64,000 nucleotides of DNA from Aspidapion aeneum. Taxonomy: Eukaryota > Arthropoda > Insecta > Coleoptera > Brentidae. Position 1 is the first letter of the stretch, and every line of letters starts with the position of its first letter. A program made the position numbers and the translations under genes. Shown here piece by piece: positions 11,365 to 21,545 of this stretch. The stretch lies in assembly GCA_963576565.1 (NCBI GenBank), contig OY755038.1:141352206-141416205 (forward strand), given 5' to 3'. The notes under the pieces are model-generated. The model did no database searches. It saw only the letters and a program-made list of their open reading frames with translations, and was not told the origin of the DNA.

Positions 11365-11489
11365 GGTGTCCATTAGATCTTGGACCCCCGTGAGGTTAAG
11401 CTTTCAGGCAACCCACGGAAAAATATGAGGGAAACAAAAAACTCCTTTTTGCGCGATTAGCCACGAAACTTGTTTGAGCTTTAGAAAAG

Positions 11490-12868
11490 TATGTGTATAC
11501 CACATTAACTTGAGCATTCATATCTATTGATTCAGCAATAAATTGGGTAACAGTGACTAAATTAGTGGAAGTTGATTTGTTCTTCATGAATTCATGTTGT
11601 GTCGAGTCAATCCGGCCAGACAGAGCAGGGTAGAGTGAAGTGTGAAGGACACGTTCGAAGCATTTTGAAAAATTGTTAATAATGGTGATGGGTCTGTAAT
11701 TTTCGATGAGACTTTCTTCTTGTTTTTTATAGACTGGTATAATCTTAGATGCTTTCCAAGTATCCGGAAAAGTTTTTTATTTCAAGGATAAATTAAACAA
11801 AATAGTCAAAGGATAAGCAAATATATGGGCGCAATCCTTCAACAGAAATGCTGGAATTTTATCTGGACCAACAATCGCCTTCGGTTTTAAACTCCTCAGG
11901 GATCGCAATACCTCAGATTCCTGAAACTTTTAAAGCGATATTTCATTAGTAATCGAGGGATCTTCAGTATTCGTATGTGCTATGGGGATTTGTTGATCTG
12001 AGGTATACGATGACTGAAAGTATTTGGCGAAGGCATCGGCGATATTCTGTGGGTCAGATAAGCACTCACCGTGTTGATTTTGCATGTTATGAGGTAAGCT
12101 ATTGATTTTCTGGGAGGATTGAATAAGGCGCCAGAAATTTCCAGGTGAGATGATAGGTTTGACTCAAGCTGAGTACAATAGTTTTGATTTGAGGTTTCTA
12201 TATCGCGCTTTATTTTATCGCGTAATTCCCGAAATTTATTTAAATAAGTAACATTGCCAAATTTTTTGTGTTTTTGAAAACATTTATATTTTTGTTTTAT
12301 CGATTTAATTATGCCAGAGGTTAACCAAGGAGGATATTTTCTCGGATTTTTAAGTGTTTTAGGCACAAAGTCATCCAGGCAACGATACAGTTTATGATAA
12401 AAAAGTTCGACAGCTGTGTTTACATCACCTACTGATTCAAGAATTCGCCAGTCGATTTCCGCTAGCTTGGGTATAAAATTCACAGGTCAACCTTCTTAAA
12501 ATTGTAAAATACATCGTCTAATACATACGACTTAAGGTTTTTGTCGCCATTTATTTGATATTTTATTAACAAGGTAGGATGACACCTGTCTTCATTAAGC
12601 AGGACATCATGACATCTCTGCAAAAAGGTTAAGTTAGAACAAGAGAGTTTTTTTTAGTGTTTATTTGCTGCCAATCCAGAAAGCTCATCAAGTTAAGCAA
12701 ATGGTTTAACCTACCAGAAGAAAGTTATCCTTCCACGTAAGCTACATATTCCGAGTAATTAAAGTCTCCTAGAAAGATGACTTTTTCGTTAAATAAATAA
12801 GTAAGAGAGGACAGGTATTCAAAAAGGTGTTCATATAGAAAAGAAATTTTGCCTGGCGGAATGTATGT
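11490..12868 (-). pseudogene. LINE endonuclease C-terminus, linker and RT N-terminus
   Basis: Minus strand from 12868: YIPPGKISFLYEHLFEYL and VIFLGDFNY (endonuclease, GDFN box); a basic linker within the 167-codon frame 11980-12483 (KYPPWLTSGIIKSIKQKYKC); then the RT N-terminal half down to VYTYFSKA at the retrozyme-like insertion. Stops and frameshifts are present (for example after YVAYVEG). It belongs to the same LINE as 9292-10357 and 17893-19395. Confidence 0.7.
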
Positions 12869-13094
12869 TATTTATTTTTATTTATTTATTTATTTATTTC
12901 AACAGTATCTACAGCAAAAAGCCAATTAGATACTTTCTTACATTTAATTACTTATTGATTAACTGCTGCGCACTTTTAGATCTATAATTTTTTTTTAATT
13001 TCTTATAGCTAACATTGTCAATATCCACATCTGAAGCATATTTGTTGAATAAGTTGCATAAATTGTAGATAGGAGAGCTTTTAAATAGATTTGT

Positions 13095-15822
13095 TCATGG
13101 ATAAGCTAAAGAAAACATATTTTTCGACCTTGAATTGATTAGATTTATGGCAAAAGGCAGTTCAACTATACTAGGACAATCAACATCCCCTTTGAGAATT
13201 ATATACATTGTTGTTAAAAAAATTTTAGTTCTTCTTTGGTTTAGTGATAATCTATCAAATATCTTTAATAAGATCTTGTTGTCACAACCTCTTTGTGGAT
13301 AAACCATAACCTTTCTAAAGTGCATGGCTTTTAAAAATTTTCGTTGAACTCCCTCAATCAAACCAATCCAAATGTCATATTGGGGGGACCAGATAACAAT
13401 TCCATATTCCAGTAAGGGCAATACCAGACTGTCAAATAAGTATATGGTTACGTCAATGTTAAAAGTTTTGGTATTTCTACAAATAAACCCAGCAACTTTC
13501 TGGGCACTCCTAAATTTAGAAATAATATGTGATGAAAATGAAAGATTAGCATCAAAGGTTACACCTAGGTCTTTTTGTTCAGATACACGCTCTAGGTTCT
13601 CATTATTTATTGTATAATCAAATTCAATTAGGTTTTTGTTACGACTAAATGACAAACAAAAGCATTTACCCAAATTTAAGTTAAAACCATTTTCCTGGCA
13701 ATACAGAGCTGTGTCCTGAAATTCACTTTGGAGTGTTTCACAATCCTCCAATGAGAAAACTTCAACAAACAATTCAAAGTCATCGGCAAATGCCAATGAT
13801 TCCACATTTTTTACCTTAGAGATAATTTTGTTGAAGGCAATAATAAAAAGAAGTGGCCCGAGATTTGACCCTTGGGGCACACCAAAAGAACTTATGTAAA
13901 TAGTAGACCTGCTACCTTTTAATTCCACAAACTGATATCTTTTACTTGTGCTAGATCCCAAATAAGATTGTATTAAATTAGTTAGATATGGAGAAACATC
14001 CATTCCAGTTAGTCCATCCAAAATAGTGCTGTGACTTACTTTATCAAAAGCCTTTTCCAAATCCGTATAAATAACATCAACTTGACTCTATCTGTTTAAA
14101 GCCTCATGTACGTATTGAGAGAAAATTGTCAGATTAGTAAAGGTAGATCTTTTGGGTAAGAAGCCATGCTGTCTGGGAGATATTTTATTTGATACTTCTG
14201 CAAAAAGTCTGTCAAATATTATGATTTCGAAAATTTTTGAAATTGCGGTATGACTTTACTAAGCTTTCATTTATCTGGAAAAGTTGACGTTTTAAGCATG
14301 ATATTAAATAAAATTTGCAAAGGAACAAGCAAAAACTCTTTACACCCTTTTAATATAACAGCAGGAATACCATCATGCCCAATAGACTTATTGGGTTTTA
14401 GTTTATTAATAGCTTTTTCTATTTCTAAAATGGATATATCTTTTTCACAAAAGTAGGATTTAAATTTATTTGTAGGAGTGAGATTAATATTGTCAGTGTC
14501 AATAAAAACGGACTTAAAGTATGAGGCAAAGCCATCGGCAATATTATTCGTTCCCGTGTATGTTTCATTTTCAAACGTCATTTCAGTCAAGTCAGGACAG
14601 TCTTTAAAGCTTTTAAGAAGTGACCAGAAAAGTTTAGGGTTAAATTTGAGACTCGCTTCTATATCTATTAGGTATTTGGCACGAGCGGCCTTTATTTTAT
14701 TCTTTATTAATTCTCTTAGGTTACTGTGTTTGGATTTCCAAAACTGAGACTTATATTTTCGCGATTTTAGAAAGCAAGTATGTTTTTGTTTAAGTAGTTT
14801 AATTATTTCATAGTTAAACCAAGTTGGGTAGTTTTTACCTTTTTGAGTCGATCTAGGTACACACTTCTCAAATAAGTTGTAAATAATTTTATAGAAAGCT
14901 TCAAGTGCCAGGTTTGCGTTAGTAAAGCTTGATAAATCATCCCAAACTTGTTGCCTAAGAGGCTCATACATTAGTAAAAAATTGGCTTTTTTAAAATTAA
15001 ACTTAGTAGTTGGCAGTAATTTGCAGTTTCTATGCGATGTTTTTACTGACATTTTAATATCCAAACATGGATGGTTGTTATCTATTGGCACCATTTGATC
15101 ATCAGTTTGTCCAACAGATATGTTATCAAAAGACCCAAAAACAAGATCAAGTAATACATTATTGATGTTCCCAATATTATTAAACTGACAAAGATTGTTA
15201 AAAGCCAGGAAACTCCTTAAATGGTTTACAATATTATTATTCGAGGACTCGTTTATATAACCTGGCACATTAAAATCACCTATTATAATAAAGTTTGAAT
15301 TCACCATACCTATTATGTTTATTTCTATTTTTTCAAAAAAAATCTCATATACGTCTAGAGTGCTGTTAGGTACAATGTAAACTAAAATTAAATATAAAAA
15401 TCTATTGTTGTTTAGACTAACTTGCAAGCAAATAGCCTCTTGATCGTCATCAAAAATCTTAATCTCTATAACATTAAAAATATTCTTCAAAGCCAAACAT
15501 ACACCCCCACCATCTTTTTTCCCTGTTAGTAAACTGTTTCTGTCTTTTCTGAAGGTGATCATACTATTTGGGCAAAATTCTGATGTATAAAATTTATCAT
15601 TAAGCCAGGTCTCTGTTAAGGGTATTACATCATGATTGCTATTGAAAAGGTTAATTTGTAGAGTATCTAATTTAGTTTTTAATCCACGACAGTTTTGATA
15701 AAATAAAGTAACTCCATTTGTGATGTCATTTGTTATGGATTTATGCCGGTTATTTAATAATATCTGTGTTTGTGGATAACAATTCCTTACTAGGGTTGAG
15801 TCATTTCCTGTAACAGATTCTC
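13095..15822 (-). pseudogene. CR1-type LINE ORF2 (endonuclease-RT)
   Basis: The AP-endonuclease is in the long frame 14267-15826: FYQNCRGLKTKL, TETWLNDKF, GGGVCLAL and IIGDFNVPGY, ending in NNHPCLDIKM. The RT follows with LKPNKSIGHDGIPAVILK, EKAFDKVSHSTILDG, SSFGVPQGSNLGPLLF and LAFADDFELFVE, then the C-terminal part in 13095-14060. Between 14060 and 14267 there is a TAG stop just upstream of the EKAFDKV box and a deletion that removes part of the PK..YRPIS region. The frame begins right at the ORF1 stop with no ATG nearby, which suggests coupled or reinitiated translation in the active parent. Confidence 0.75.
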
Positions 15823-17493
15823 TCAAAAGGCATCCTGAGTATCAAATTGACGGTCACCAGTCTCATTAAGTTGACCCTCCCTATCTTGAGTACTGTTGCT
15901 ATCGATTTCCGGAGTTAAGTTATCTATATTAAGAGAATTCTCACCCAAAACAGTACAATCACCAACGTCGACAGTACTTAAATCATTTTCAGTAAGATCG
16001 ATTAAATTACTAATGCTACTACTATCAGTACGCCTATCTATAAGTACCAAGTTTGAAACTGTACTCTGATTGCTGAATGTAAGTATTGAATTATTTGTGC
16101 ATTCAGAGAGCCTATATAAACCTAACCTGTTCAAAAAATTTGATTTACGTCCAAAATACTTGTCTGCCATGCCTAAAAATGGTTTAGAATTTAAAGAAAG
16201 TAACCTTATATTTAAGTTCAATCTTGAGAGGGTATATGTAACCCTAACAAGCGTTTTATTGTGATTAATAGGTTTATGCGCTTTTGATGGGGTTGTGCAA
16301 ACAAGTAAATTTTTATGAAAACAGCTGTTAGCTAAATTACAAATATTATCACGAGTTATGTTTCTACAGTTTGGACCAGTCAGAAGCACAACAAAATCAT
16401 TGTCATTAAACTCACAAATATAATCTTTTATACCACAAACAAGGTTACACAGATCGGCATCTGGTTTGCATAATATTTGTATGGCGAATTCTCCATTAAA
16501 TACTTTGCGTAAGCTCTGGTAGGCATATTTCCCAAAATTATCTGTCAGCACCAAGATTTTGTGCTGTTTTGAAGCATTTGACGATTTCGGTTTATAAGAT
16601 ATCGTATCTGTCATTTGATAAGATTTAACTTCCTTATTTGAGGGTTTGGCCAAACTCTGAATTTCATCTTTAAGTTTCCCTATTTCAGTGAAGTAGCTTT
16701 GGTTTTCATTTTCCAAGTTTTCAATGGATAGTTTCATGTTAATGTTTTCTGTAGTTAATTCTTCTAGGTCCAAGTGTAATCCATGATTTTCCGAAACATT
16801 TAGCACTGCATGACTTTCAATTATTTTATTTAGTTTGTCAATCTTTCGAAGTAGAGTATCATTTAGTTGCTGAAGATTTTTTGCTTCAAGGATATATTTT
16901 TCATTTTCAAGATTTACCACCTGAGTACATTTTCTCTCGTCTGTTGAAGAGTAATCATTTTCTGGTGTTTGTGTGTGGGCCTCAGTAAGAACCAACTGTT
17001 TTGTTTGTGTGAAAATTGTTTTATAATTGTTTTGCGTTTGTACTTCAACGGTTTTATAACTGGGCATGTTTTTATTGAGCTTTTGTAAGACGTCATCTTT
17101 AAGTCTTTTCTCAAGGCGTGCGATTTCCTTGTCTTTTATTTCGATCTGGTTAATAAACGTTTCTTCGGATCTGTACGCTTCCTCAGCAAATGATGCGGAA
17201 TTTGTTCGCAGCCTATCAATATACGAAGTTTTTTCTCCTAGCTCCTGTTTCAGCTCATTTATGGTTAATTTTAAGGTATCAAATACTTCAGGCTCTTTCT
17301 CGATTGCCGAGTCTATACACGATTGTGAACATAGAATAAAACAGTCCTTCACAACTTCATATCTTTTCCGAGACCAGCAACTTTTATGCACTACATTTTT
17401 GCAGGTAAGGCAGAAGAAAGATGTTATTTTCCGATTTTTGCAACACTTAAAAGATGCCATTATTGGTAGTAGGTAGGAATTTTCTAAATTCAC
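15823..17493 (-). CDS. CR1-type LINE ORF1, zinc finger + coiled coil + SGNH-like
   Basis: An intact 556-codon frame. Residues about 17-60 hold a Cys/His-rich module (CCKNRKITSFFCLTCKNVVH...CSQSC) resembling the PHD-type finger of CR1 ORF1. Residues about 75-280 are highly charged and heptad-like (coiled coil). Residues about 315-480 contain HKILVLTDNFGKYAYQSL and FVVLLTGPNC, resembling the SGNH-hydrolase-like domain seen in CR1 ORF1 proteins; the catalytic GDS serine is replaced (TDNFG), so enzymatic activity is doubtful. It ends in the same few bases where the ORF2 frame begins. The likely role is an RNA-binding chaperone of the RNP. Confidence 0.7.
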   Translation of the reverse strand: MNLENSYLLPIMASFKCCKNRKITSFFCLTCKNVVHKSCWSRKRYEVVKDCFILCSQSCIDSAIEKEPEVFDTLKLTINELKQELGEKTSYIDRLRTNSASFAEEAYRSEETFINQIEIKDKEIARLEKRLKDDVLQKLNKNMPSYKTVEVQTQNNYKTIFTQTKQLVLTEAHTQTPENDYSSTDERKCTQVVNLENEKYILEAKNLQQLNDTLLRKIDKLNKIIESHAVLNVSENHGLHLDLEELTTENINMKLSIENLENENQSYFTEIGKLKDEIQSLAKPSNKEVKSYQMTDTISYKPKSSNASKQHKILVLTDNFGKYAYQSLRKVFNGEFAIQILCKPDADLCNLVCGIKDYICEFNDNDFVVLLTGPNCRNITRDNICNLANSCFHKNLLVCTTPSKAHKPINHNKTLVRVTYTLSRLNLNIRLLSLNSKPFLGMADKYFGRKSNFLNRLGLYRLSECTNNSILTFSNQSTVSNLVLIDRRTDSSSISNLIDLTENDLSTVDVGDCTVLGENSLNIDNLTPEIDSNSTQDREGQLNETGDRQFDTQDAF

Positions 17494-17655
17494 TACATCA
17501 AAAAATACATTCGGTACTAGTTACTAGGGAGTCAGGCACTTTGGATAATTTAAAAAACACTTAAAGGTAACAAAAACAGACAAAAATTAAACTGATAACA
17601 TCACTGACACAACATGACGGCACAAAAAAAATGAAAAAAATGTTAAGATTATGTA

Positions 17656-17888
17656 CACTTCCCGAAACATAAAATGCATACAGCAGAAGTTAGGCACACC
17701 TTTATATTTTAGAAAATTTGCTTGCTTATTGTTATCGGGTTTTGAAGGTTAACACTTTTAGACAATAAATTATATTTATAATAAATGGCAATGACTAGAC
17801 TTTGACATTGAGCGACAGAAAAGGCCGCTAATTTGTAAAGAAATTAGCCATTAAAAAAGCGCGTACGCATTTTATGTGTCGGGAAGTG
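17656..17888. mobile_element. Tc1/mariner-type MITE, TA duplication
   Basis: A 233-bp element with inverted ends CACTTCCCGACACATAAAAT (one mismatch between arms), flanked by TA. It sits at the junction between the 5' end of the CR1-type LINE and the older LINE's endonuclease. Confidence 0.85.
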
Positions 17889-17892
17889 TACA

Positions 17893-18300
17893 TATGCAGG
17901 TTACTGGAAAAAGATATTTTGACTCCTAGAATGTCAATTGTGTCGCGAATTGCAACTGGTAATTCAAGTTTCGAAATGCTTGCATCACCACCTACAAGAC
18001 TCTACCCCCCAAATTTTGTTTCACCTCTTTCTGTCTGATCTAAATACACAATAATCTGGCTGAAATAATTATGCGTCGTGTATGCCGGGATATAGCCAAG
18101 TTTCAGTAAGCACTATGACTGAAAAATCACAGATAAATGTTGCATTGCAAAGTTGTTTTGTTTTGGTACGTAGCCAGCGAACATTTTGATAGTACAGTGA
18201 TAAGAAGTCACGGCTACGCTGAAACTCAACCAACCGCACTGGCCTCGAAACTGGTAGATTTAGTGAAATATTGTGGGAGGTGCCAATACGGTCGATCACG
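17893..18300 (-). pseudogene. LINE endonuclease, N-terminal half
   Basis: Minus strand: FLSLYYQNVRWLRTKTKQL, VIVLTETWLYPGIHDA, then in shifted frames LFQPDYCVFRSDRK and a GGGVLVGG-like box, stopping where the younger LINE was inserted. It continues at 12868 with the IPPG..GDFN part. The endonuclease opening motif and TETW catalytic region are readable; at least two frameshifts are present. Confidence 0.65.
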
Positions 18301-18329
18301 GTATTTTGGAGGGCAGGAACTTGTGATGG

Positions 18330-19395
18330 CTATATGGTGGACCCAAAAATTTCCGACCTATATTTCTCATTAGCTTGTTTATATGCGTAACAATTATTAT
18401 ACTCCCAGCAAGGATGATTTATGGAAATATTTAGATCATACTTATTTTTAAGATAATTACAGTTGACGCAGGACTTATTTACTTCGTGTCCCTCTCCACT
18501 CTTTTTATGAGTATTTTTTTGAATGTCCGAATTGATTACATTTGAAACAGCGTGATACTGAAGTAGAATCGTAAATTCTAAAGTTGTCAAGACCGATAAC
18601 AATAAATTTTTGAGCAGCAAGTTTTTTATAAGTATATCTAACTGCAGTATCACTTGAAAAATATTATTATTATTTTTTGTCGGCCAGACTTTAAGAATTT
18701 TAATATCAGCAAATTCATTAAAAATTGATTTTTTGATTTTAAATGATTTAACAGAATGTCCTTATTGTATTCAGTTGAAAGTCCAACAATTCGCACCATT
18801 GGAGATACAGACTTTGATTCTCGGATTTCATATCCTTCGGCTAGGTTCTTTGGCACCAACTCCTTTATTCGCTGACCATCAGTATGATCGGTGGATAAAA
18901 CAATGCCTCCGTTCGATATATGTTTGACACGAATAATCTGGATCATATCCTGGGCCGGTTTAAGTTGATGAAGAATATCGGTTTTTGTTTGAGTATTGTT
19001 TTGACTTACATTTTTCGGCTTAATTACAAAGTTGGAGCATGTCTGTTTCTTGATTATATCAGAATAACTAGGTTGGTTTTCAGCTAAAGTTGTAGAGAAA
19101 ATTTTTGTAATTTATGATCGAGTTTTAAGCTAATTTCATCCAGTAAGGTCTTTTTGACTAAGTTCAATTTGGCTTCAATACAATCCTCTAGGCTAGATGT
19201 AATAGATTCAGTGGGCAGGCTTCGGCAAATTGGGCACTGCCAAAATAATCCGGGTACACTCTGTATAATAGCAACAGCATTGCTTGGTATTTTCATACAA
19301 TCCGCATGATACCTTCTCTTACACACACCTGCGCAAGAAAGAGATAGCTTTTTTGATGACATTTCGCACACGCCACAATTTCGAGACATGGCGTA
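18330..19395 (-). pseudogene. LINE ORF1 with PHD-like finger (older LINE)
   Basis: The N-terminal 101 codons (19084-19389) contain CGVCEMSSKKLSLSCAGVC, YHADCMKI and FWQCPICR, a PHD-type zinc finger common in CR1/jockey-group ORF1 proteins. The frame then breaks; 18650-18946 (VPKNLAEGYEIRE, VRIVGLSTEYN) resembles the RRM-like part and 18330-18653 holds a CVNCNYLKN...CWEYNNCYAY region resembling zinc knuckles. It is the ORF1 of the LINE whose endonuclease and RT lie to the left. Confidence 0.6.
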
Positions 19396-19656
19396 TTTTC
19401 ATCATAACCTGGATGGCGGGAAATGCATGAGAATGTGACAGTTTTCGGGCTTCTATAATAGGTTGCAGTAAATTCTTTGACTCACCAGCTACAGGACCAT
19501 CCACTGATGGAATTTATTTAAGAAGCACAATTTTGCACCCAAGATTGCACCAGATATTCGGTTTTTAAAACAGAGCGATTTAATACACGTGCACTTGAGA
19601 CGACTGATGCCGTTTACCTATAATACTTGAGAAAGAAAAATAAGAAAAAAGTTTTC

Positions 19657-19729
19657 TGCTTTGGCCAGGACTCGAACCCGGGATCTCTTGCTCTCTAGGC
19701 AAACATTCTAAGCATTGAACTACCTAAGC
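19657..19729 (-). tRNA. tRNA-like gene, degenerate (copy 2)
   Basis: Same cloverleaf and AGA anticodon loop as the copy at 9020-9092, but with an A-A mismatch in the acceptor stem (GCTTAGG with CCAAAGC) and a G-T pair in the T stem (CCGGG with CCTGG). Probably a pseudogene copy. Confidence 0.6.
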
Positions 19730-19762
19730 CATACATACATTTTCGAAAAACTTTCATCTATG

Positions 19763-19966
19763 CAGGCTGCGATGTCTCAATACAAGAACGAGAGACTCTC
19801 AGGGTATAAACTTGACCAAGTCATCAAACTGATTTCTATAATTCTTCCTTCCCACTGTCAAAGGTATGAAAACTCAAAAGTTAGACGTAAACCATCAACG
19901 TCTAAAAACATGAGATCTACTTTTCGTGTAAAATTTCTGATCGCAAATGGGCGATTGCCAATATAA
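19763..19966 (+). other. Conserved spacer ORF in tRNA-array unit
   Basis: An open frame beginning MQAAMSQYKNERLSGY and ending LIANGRLPI runs opposite to the tRNA-like genes. The next unit holds the same frame at 20161-20370. They differ by several substitutions and one 3-nt indel that keeps the frame. No domain is recognised; it may simply be a chance frame in a recent duplicate. Confidence 0.3.
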
Positions 19967-20057
19967 TTCTCAAATACAAAATTGCAAATAATGCAAGGAC
20001 ATAAAACTATAAACAACAAGTGAAATTAAAGAAAGAAAAATAAGAAAAAAGTTTTTC

Positions 20058-20130
20058 TGCTTCGGCCGGGACTCGAACCCGGGATCTCTTGCTCTCTAGG
20101 CAAACATTCTAAGCATTAAACTACCGAAGC
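20058..20130 (-). tRNA. tRNA-like gene, Gly-type body with AGA anticodon (copy 3)
   Basis: Perfect acceptor stem GCTTCGG/CCGAAGC, anticodon stem TTTGC/GCAAG, loop CTAGAGA and T arm with GGTTCGAGTCC. It differs from copy 1 by one base in the D stem/loop region. A T-rich run follows within about 10 nt on the minus strand. Confidence 0.7.
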
Positions 20131-20460
20131 CATACACAAATTATCGGAAAACTTTCATCTATGCAAGCTGCGATGTCTCAATACAATAACGAGAGACTCT
20201 CAGGGTATAAACTCGACCAAGTCATCAAACTGATGTCTATAATTCTTCCTTCCCACTGTCAAAGGTATGAATACTCAAAAGTTAGACGTAAACCATCAAC
20301 GTATGAAAACATGAGATCTACTTTTCGTGTGTTAAAATTTCTGATCGCAAATGGGCGATTGCCAATATAATTCTCAAATACCAAATTGCAAATAATGCAA
20401 GGACCTAAAACTATAAACAACAAGTGAAATTAAAGAAAGAAAAATAAGAAAAATGTTATC

Positions 20461-20533
20461 TGCTTCGGCCGGGACTCGAACCCGGGATCTCTTGCTCTCT
20501 AGGCAAACATTCTAAGCATTGAACTACCGAAGC
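20461..20533 (-). tRNA. tRNA-like gene, Gly-type body with AGA anticodon (copy 4)
   Basis: Identical to the copy at 9020-9092 in all stems and in the anticodon loop. It is the last unit of the array; similarity to the spacer fades after about 20560. Downstream on the minus strand the T run is shorter than in copies 1 and 3. Confidence 0.7.
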
Positions 20534-21238
20534 CATACATAAATTTTTGGAAAACTTTCATCTATCTATAGGCTGGTGGTAATCAAGTAGGGTAAATTTT
20601 TCACTGTATCATATACTTTTAAAAACAAGAATAAAAAATCTGGTCTGTCTGTAAGGTCACTACACATTTTTTTGTTATTTCAATATTTTTAGTGGTGTTA
20701 AATTGCATCACAAATTACAGGCGTGGATCTACCGTGCCCCCCCAAACCTGAAACTTTACTCAGTTTTGACACACAGAATACACCTCCTGGTCACTATGCA
20801 AAATAGTTTTGTGAAATAATTATTATGATATTTTCCCCCAAAATAAAGTTTCTAGATTCGTCCCTGCAAATTAGGGTTTATCAGAAGGTAAAGTTTATTT
20901 ATATGAGCACTGTTCAATAAATTATGATCTAAACTCTCTTCATAAGGTCCCTACACAAATTTTTTAAAAGTTTATTTACTTTTTTAGTAGTTACCTACTG
21001 TCATATTTAAAAAATCGGAAAAAAAGTTGAGTTCTATAAGTTCAGAAACCGAAAAAAAAATTTTCTGAGCTTGAAGTAAATTTAGCATCTATAGTTAAAT
21101 CATCCAGTAGTGAAAAAATGGTGCCCAGTTGTTGTTTGTTTGAGATTTTAATGTAAAACAAATCGTTTCACAGTACCTCCACACGCATCACATGTGCTTT
21201 TACCATGCGTTAGTTTTGTAGTTAGTTTTTTTAATGCC

Positions 21239-21414
21239 CAGTGGCGTATGCAGAAATTTTCCAAGGGGGTTGGGAGAGGGGGCTTGAGTAAAAGCAAAGT
21301 CCTGGAAAACCATTTATTTCTTCTTTCAGAAAAATTCAATCTTTAGGAGAAGTTATTTAATGGCTTTGGAAAGATTAGGCCTCCAACCCCCCCTCCCTCC
21401 TGCGTACGCCACTG
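21239..21414. mobile_element. hAT-like MITE
   Basis: A 176-bp element with inverted ends CAGTGGCGTAYGCAG. The interior near the ends is rich in G (left) and C (right) runs, a pattern common in insect hAT-type MITEs. An exact 8-bp duplication was not found. Confidence 0.65.
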
Positions 21415-21504
21415 TTCAACCTGAACCATTTCATTTACCAAAGAAACAAACTAATTAAGGTCCATGTCTCACCAAAAATGTATTCTTAAAACTAAAAAAA
21501 AAAT

Positions 21505-21545
21505 TCCGACAGTGTACGAAGATGGGACTTGAACCCACAAACTAG
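21505..21545 (-). repeat. tRNA-like B-box remnant (possible SINE)
   Basis: The minus strand contains GTGGGTTCAAGTCCCATCTT, which includes a good Pol III B box (GGTTCAAGTCC) in a T-arm-like hairpin. No convincing acceptor or anticodon stem was found, so a SINE or tRNA pseudogene fragment is the best reading. Confidence 0.4.

Larger units (their letters stand above)
10358..11477. mobile_element. Retrozyme/PLE-like non-autonomous retroelement with hammerheads
   Basis: A 1120-bp insertion with a perfect 12-bp duplication GCTTTAGAAAAG (10346-10357 and 11478-11489) in a LINE RT. It consists of one inverted partial unit (10358 to about 10698) followed by a direct unit and a second partial direct unit, spaced 504 bp apart (compare GTAGATGGCGCTTCTTGCG at about 10713 and 11220). 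Each unit carries a type I hammerhead core. No protein is encoded. An inverted plus direct arrangement of LTR-like units with hammerheads is known from Penelope-like elements, and the small non-coding tandem form is known as a retrozyme. It was probably mobilised by an enzyme such as that at 61209-62673, although no sequence link was shown. Confidence 0.75.
12869..17655 (-). mobile_element. CR1-type LINE with PHD/SGNH-like ORF1
   Basis: Minus-strand LINE inserted in the endonuclease of the older LINE. The 3' tail is a run of ATTT repeats (12869-12893). ORF2 (13095-15822) and ORF1 (15823-17493) are in the usual order and the 5' UTR runs to about 17655, so it is near full length. A zinc finger plus an SGNH-esterase-like domain in ORF1 is characteristic of the CR1 group. 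ORF2 has an internal stop near 14090 and a small deletion near 14230, so this copy is inactive, but it is clearly younger than its host LINE. Confidence 0.75.
9140..19628 (-). mobile_element. CR1/jockey-group LINE (split), 3' end at left
   Basis: Minus-strand LINE inserted in the tRNA-like array. It has an AAAAT-repeat tail at about 9140-9165, RT at 9292-10357 and 11490-11960, a linker, the endonuclease C-terminal part at 12484-12868, endonuclease N-terminal part at 17893-18300, and ORF1 with a PHD-like finger at 18330-19395. The endonuclease reading stops at 17893 and resumes at 12868, so the CR1-type LINE and MITE between them are insertions. The retrozyme-like element at 10358-11477 splits the RT. 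The 5' UTR seems to reach about 19628. No clean target duplication was found; about 300 bp of the array may have been lost at insertion. Confidence 0.7.
19629..20560 (-). repeat. 402-bp tandem array with three tRNA-like genes
   Basis: Three tRNA-like genes are spaced 401 and 403 bp apart (starts 19657, 20058, 20461). The spacer between them is conserved and includes GAGACTCTCAGGGTATAAAC and GCAAATGGGCGATTGCCAAT. The left edge joins a LINE 5' end abruptly. With the unit at 8932-9139 this was one continuous array before the LINE insertion. A small open frame opposite the tRNAs is kept in two spacers (see 19715-19966 and 20161-20370). Confidence 0.8.

Noticed and set aside
9020..20533. Reading the tRNA-like genes as ordinary tRNA-Ser (AGA)
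   Set aside because: Serine tRNAs have a long variable arm; these have a five-base variable loop and a glycine-type body.
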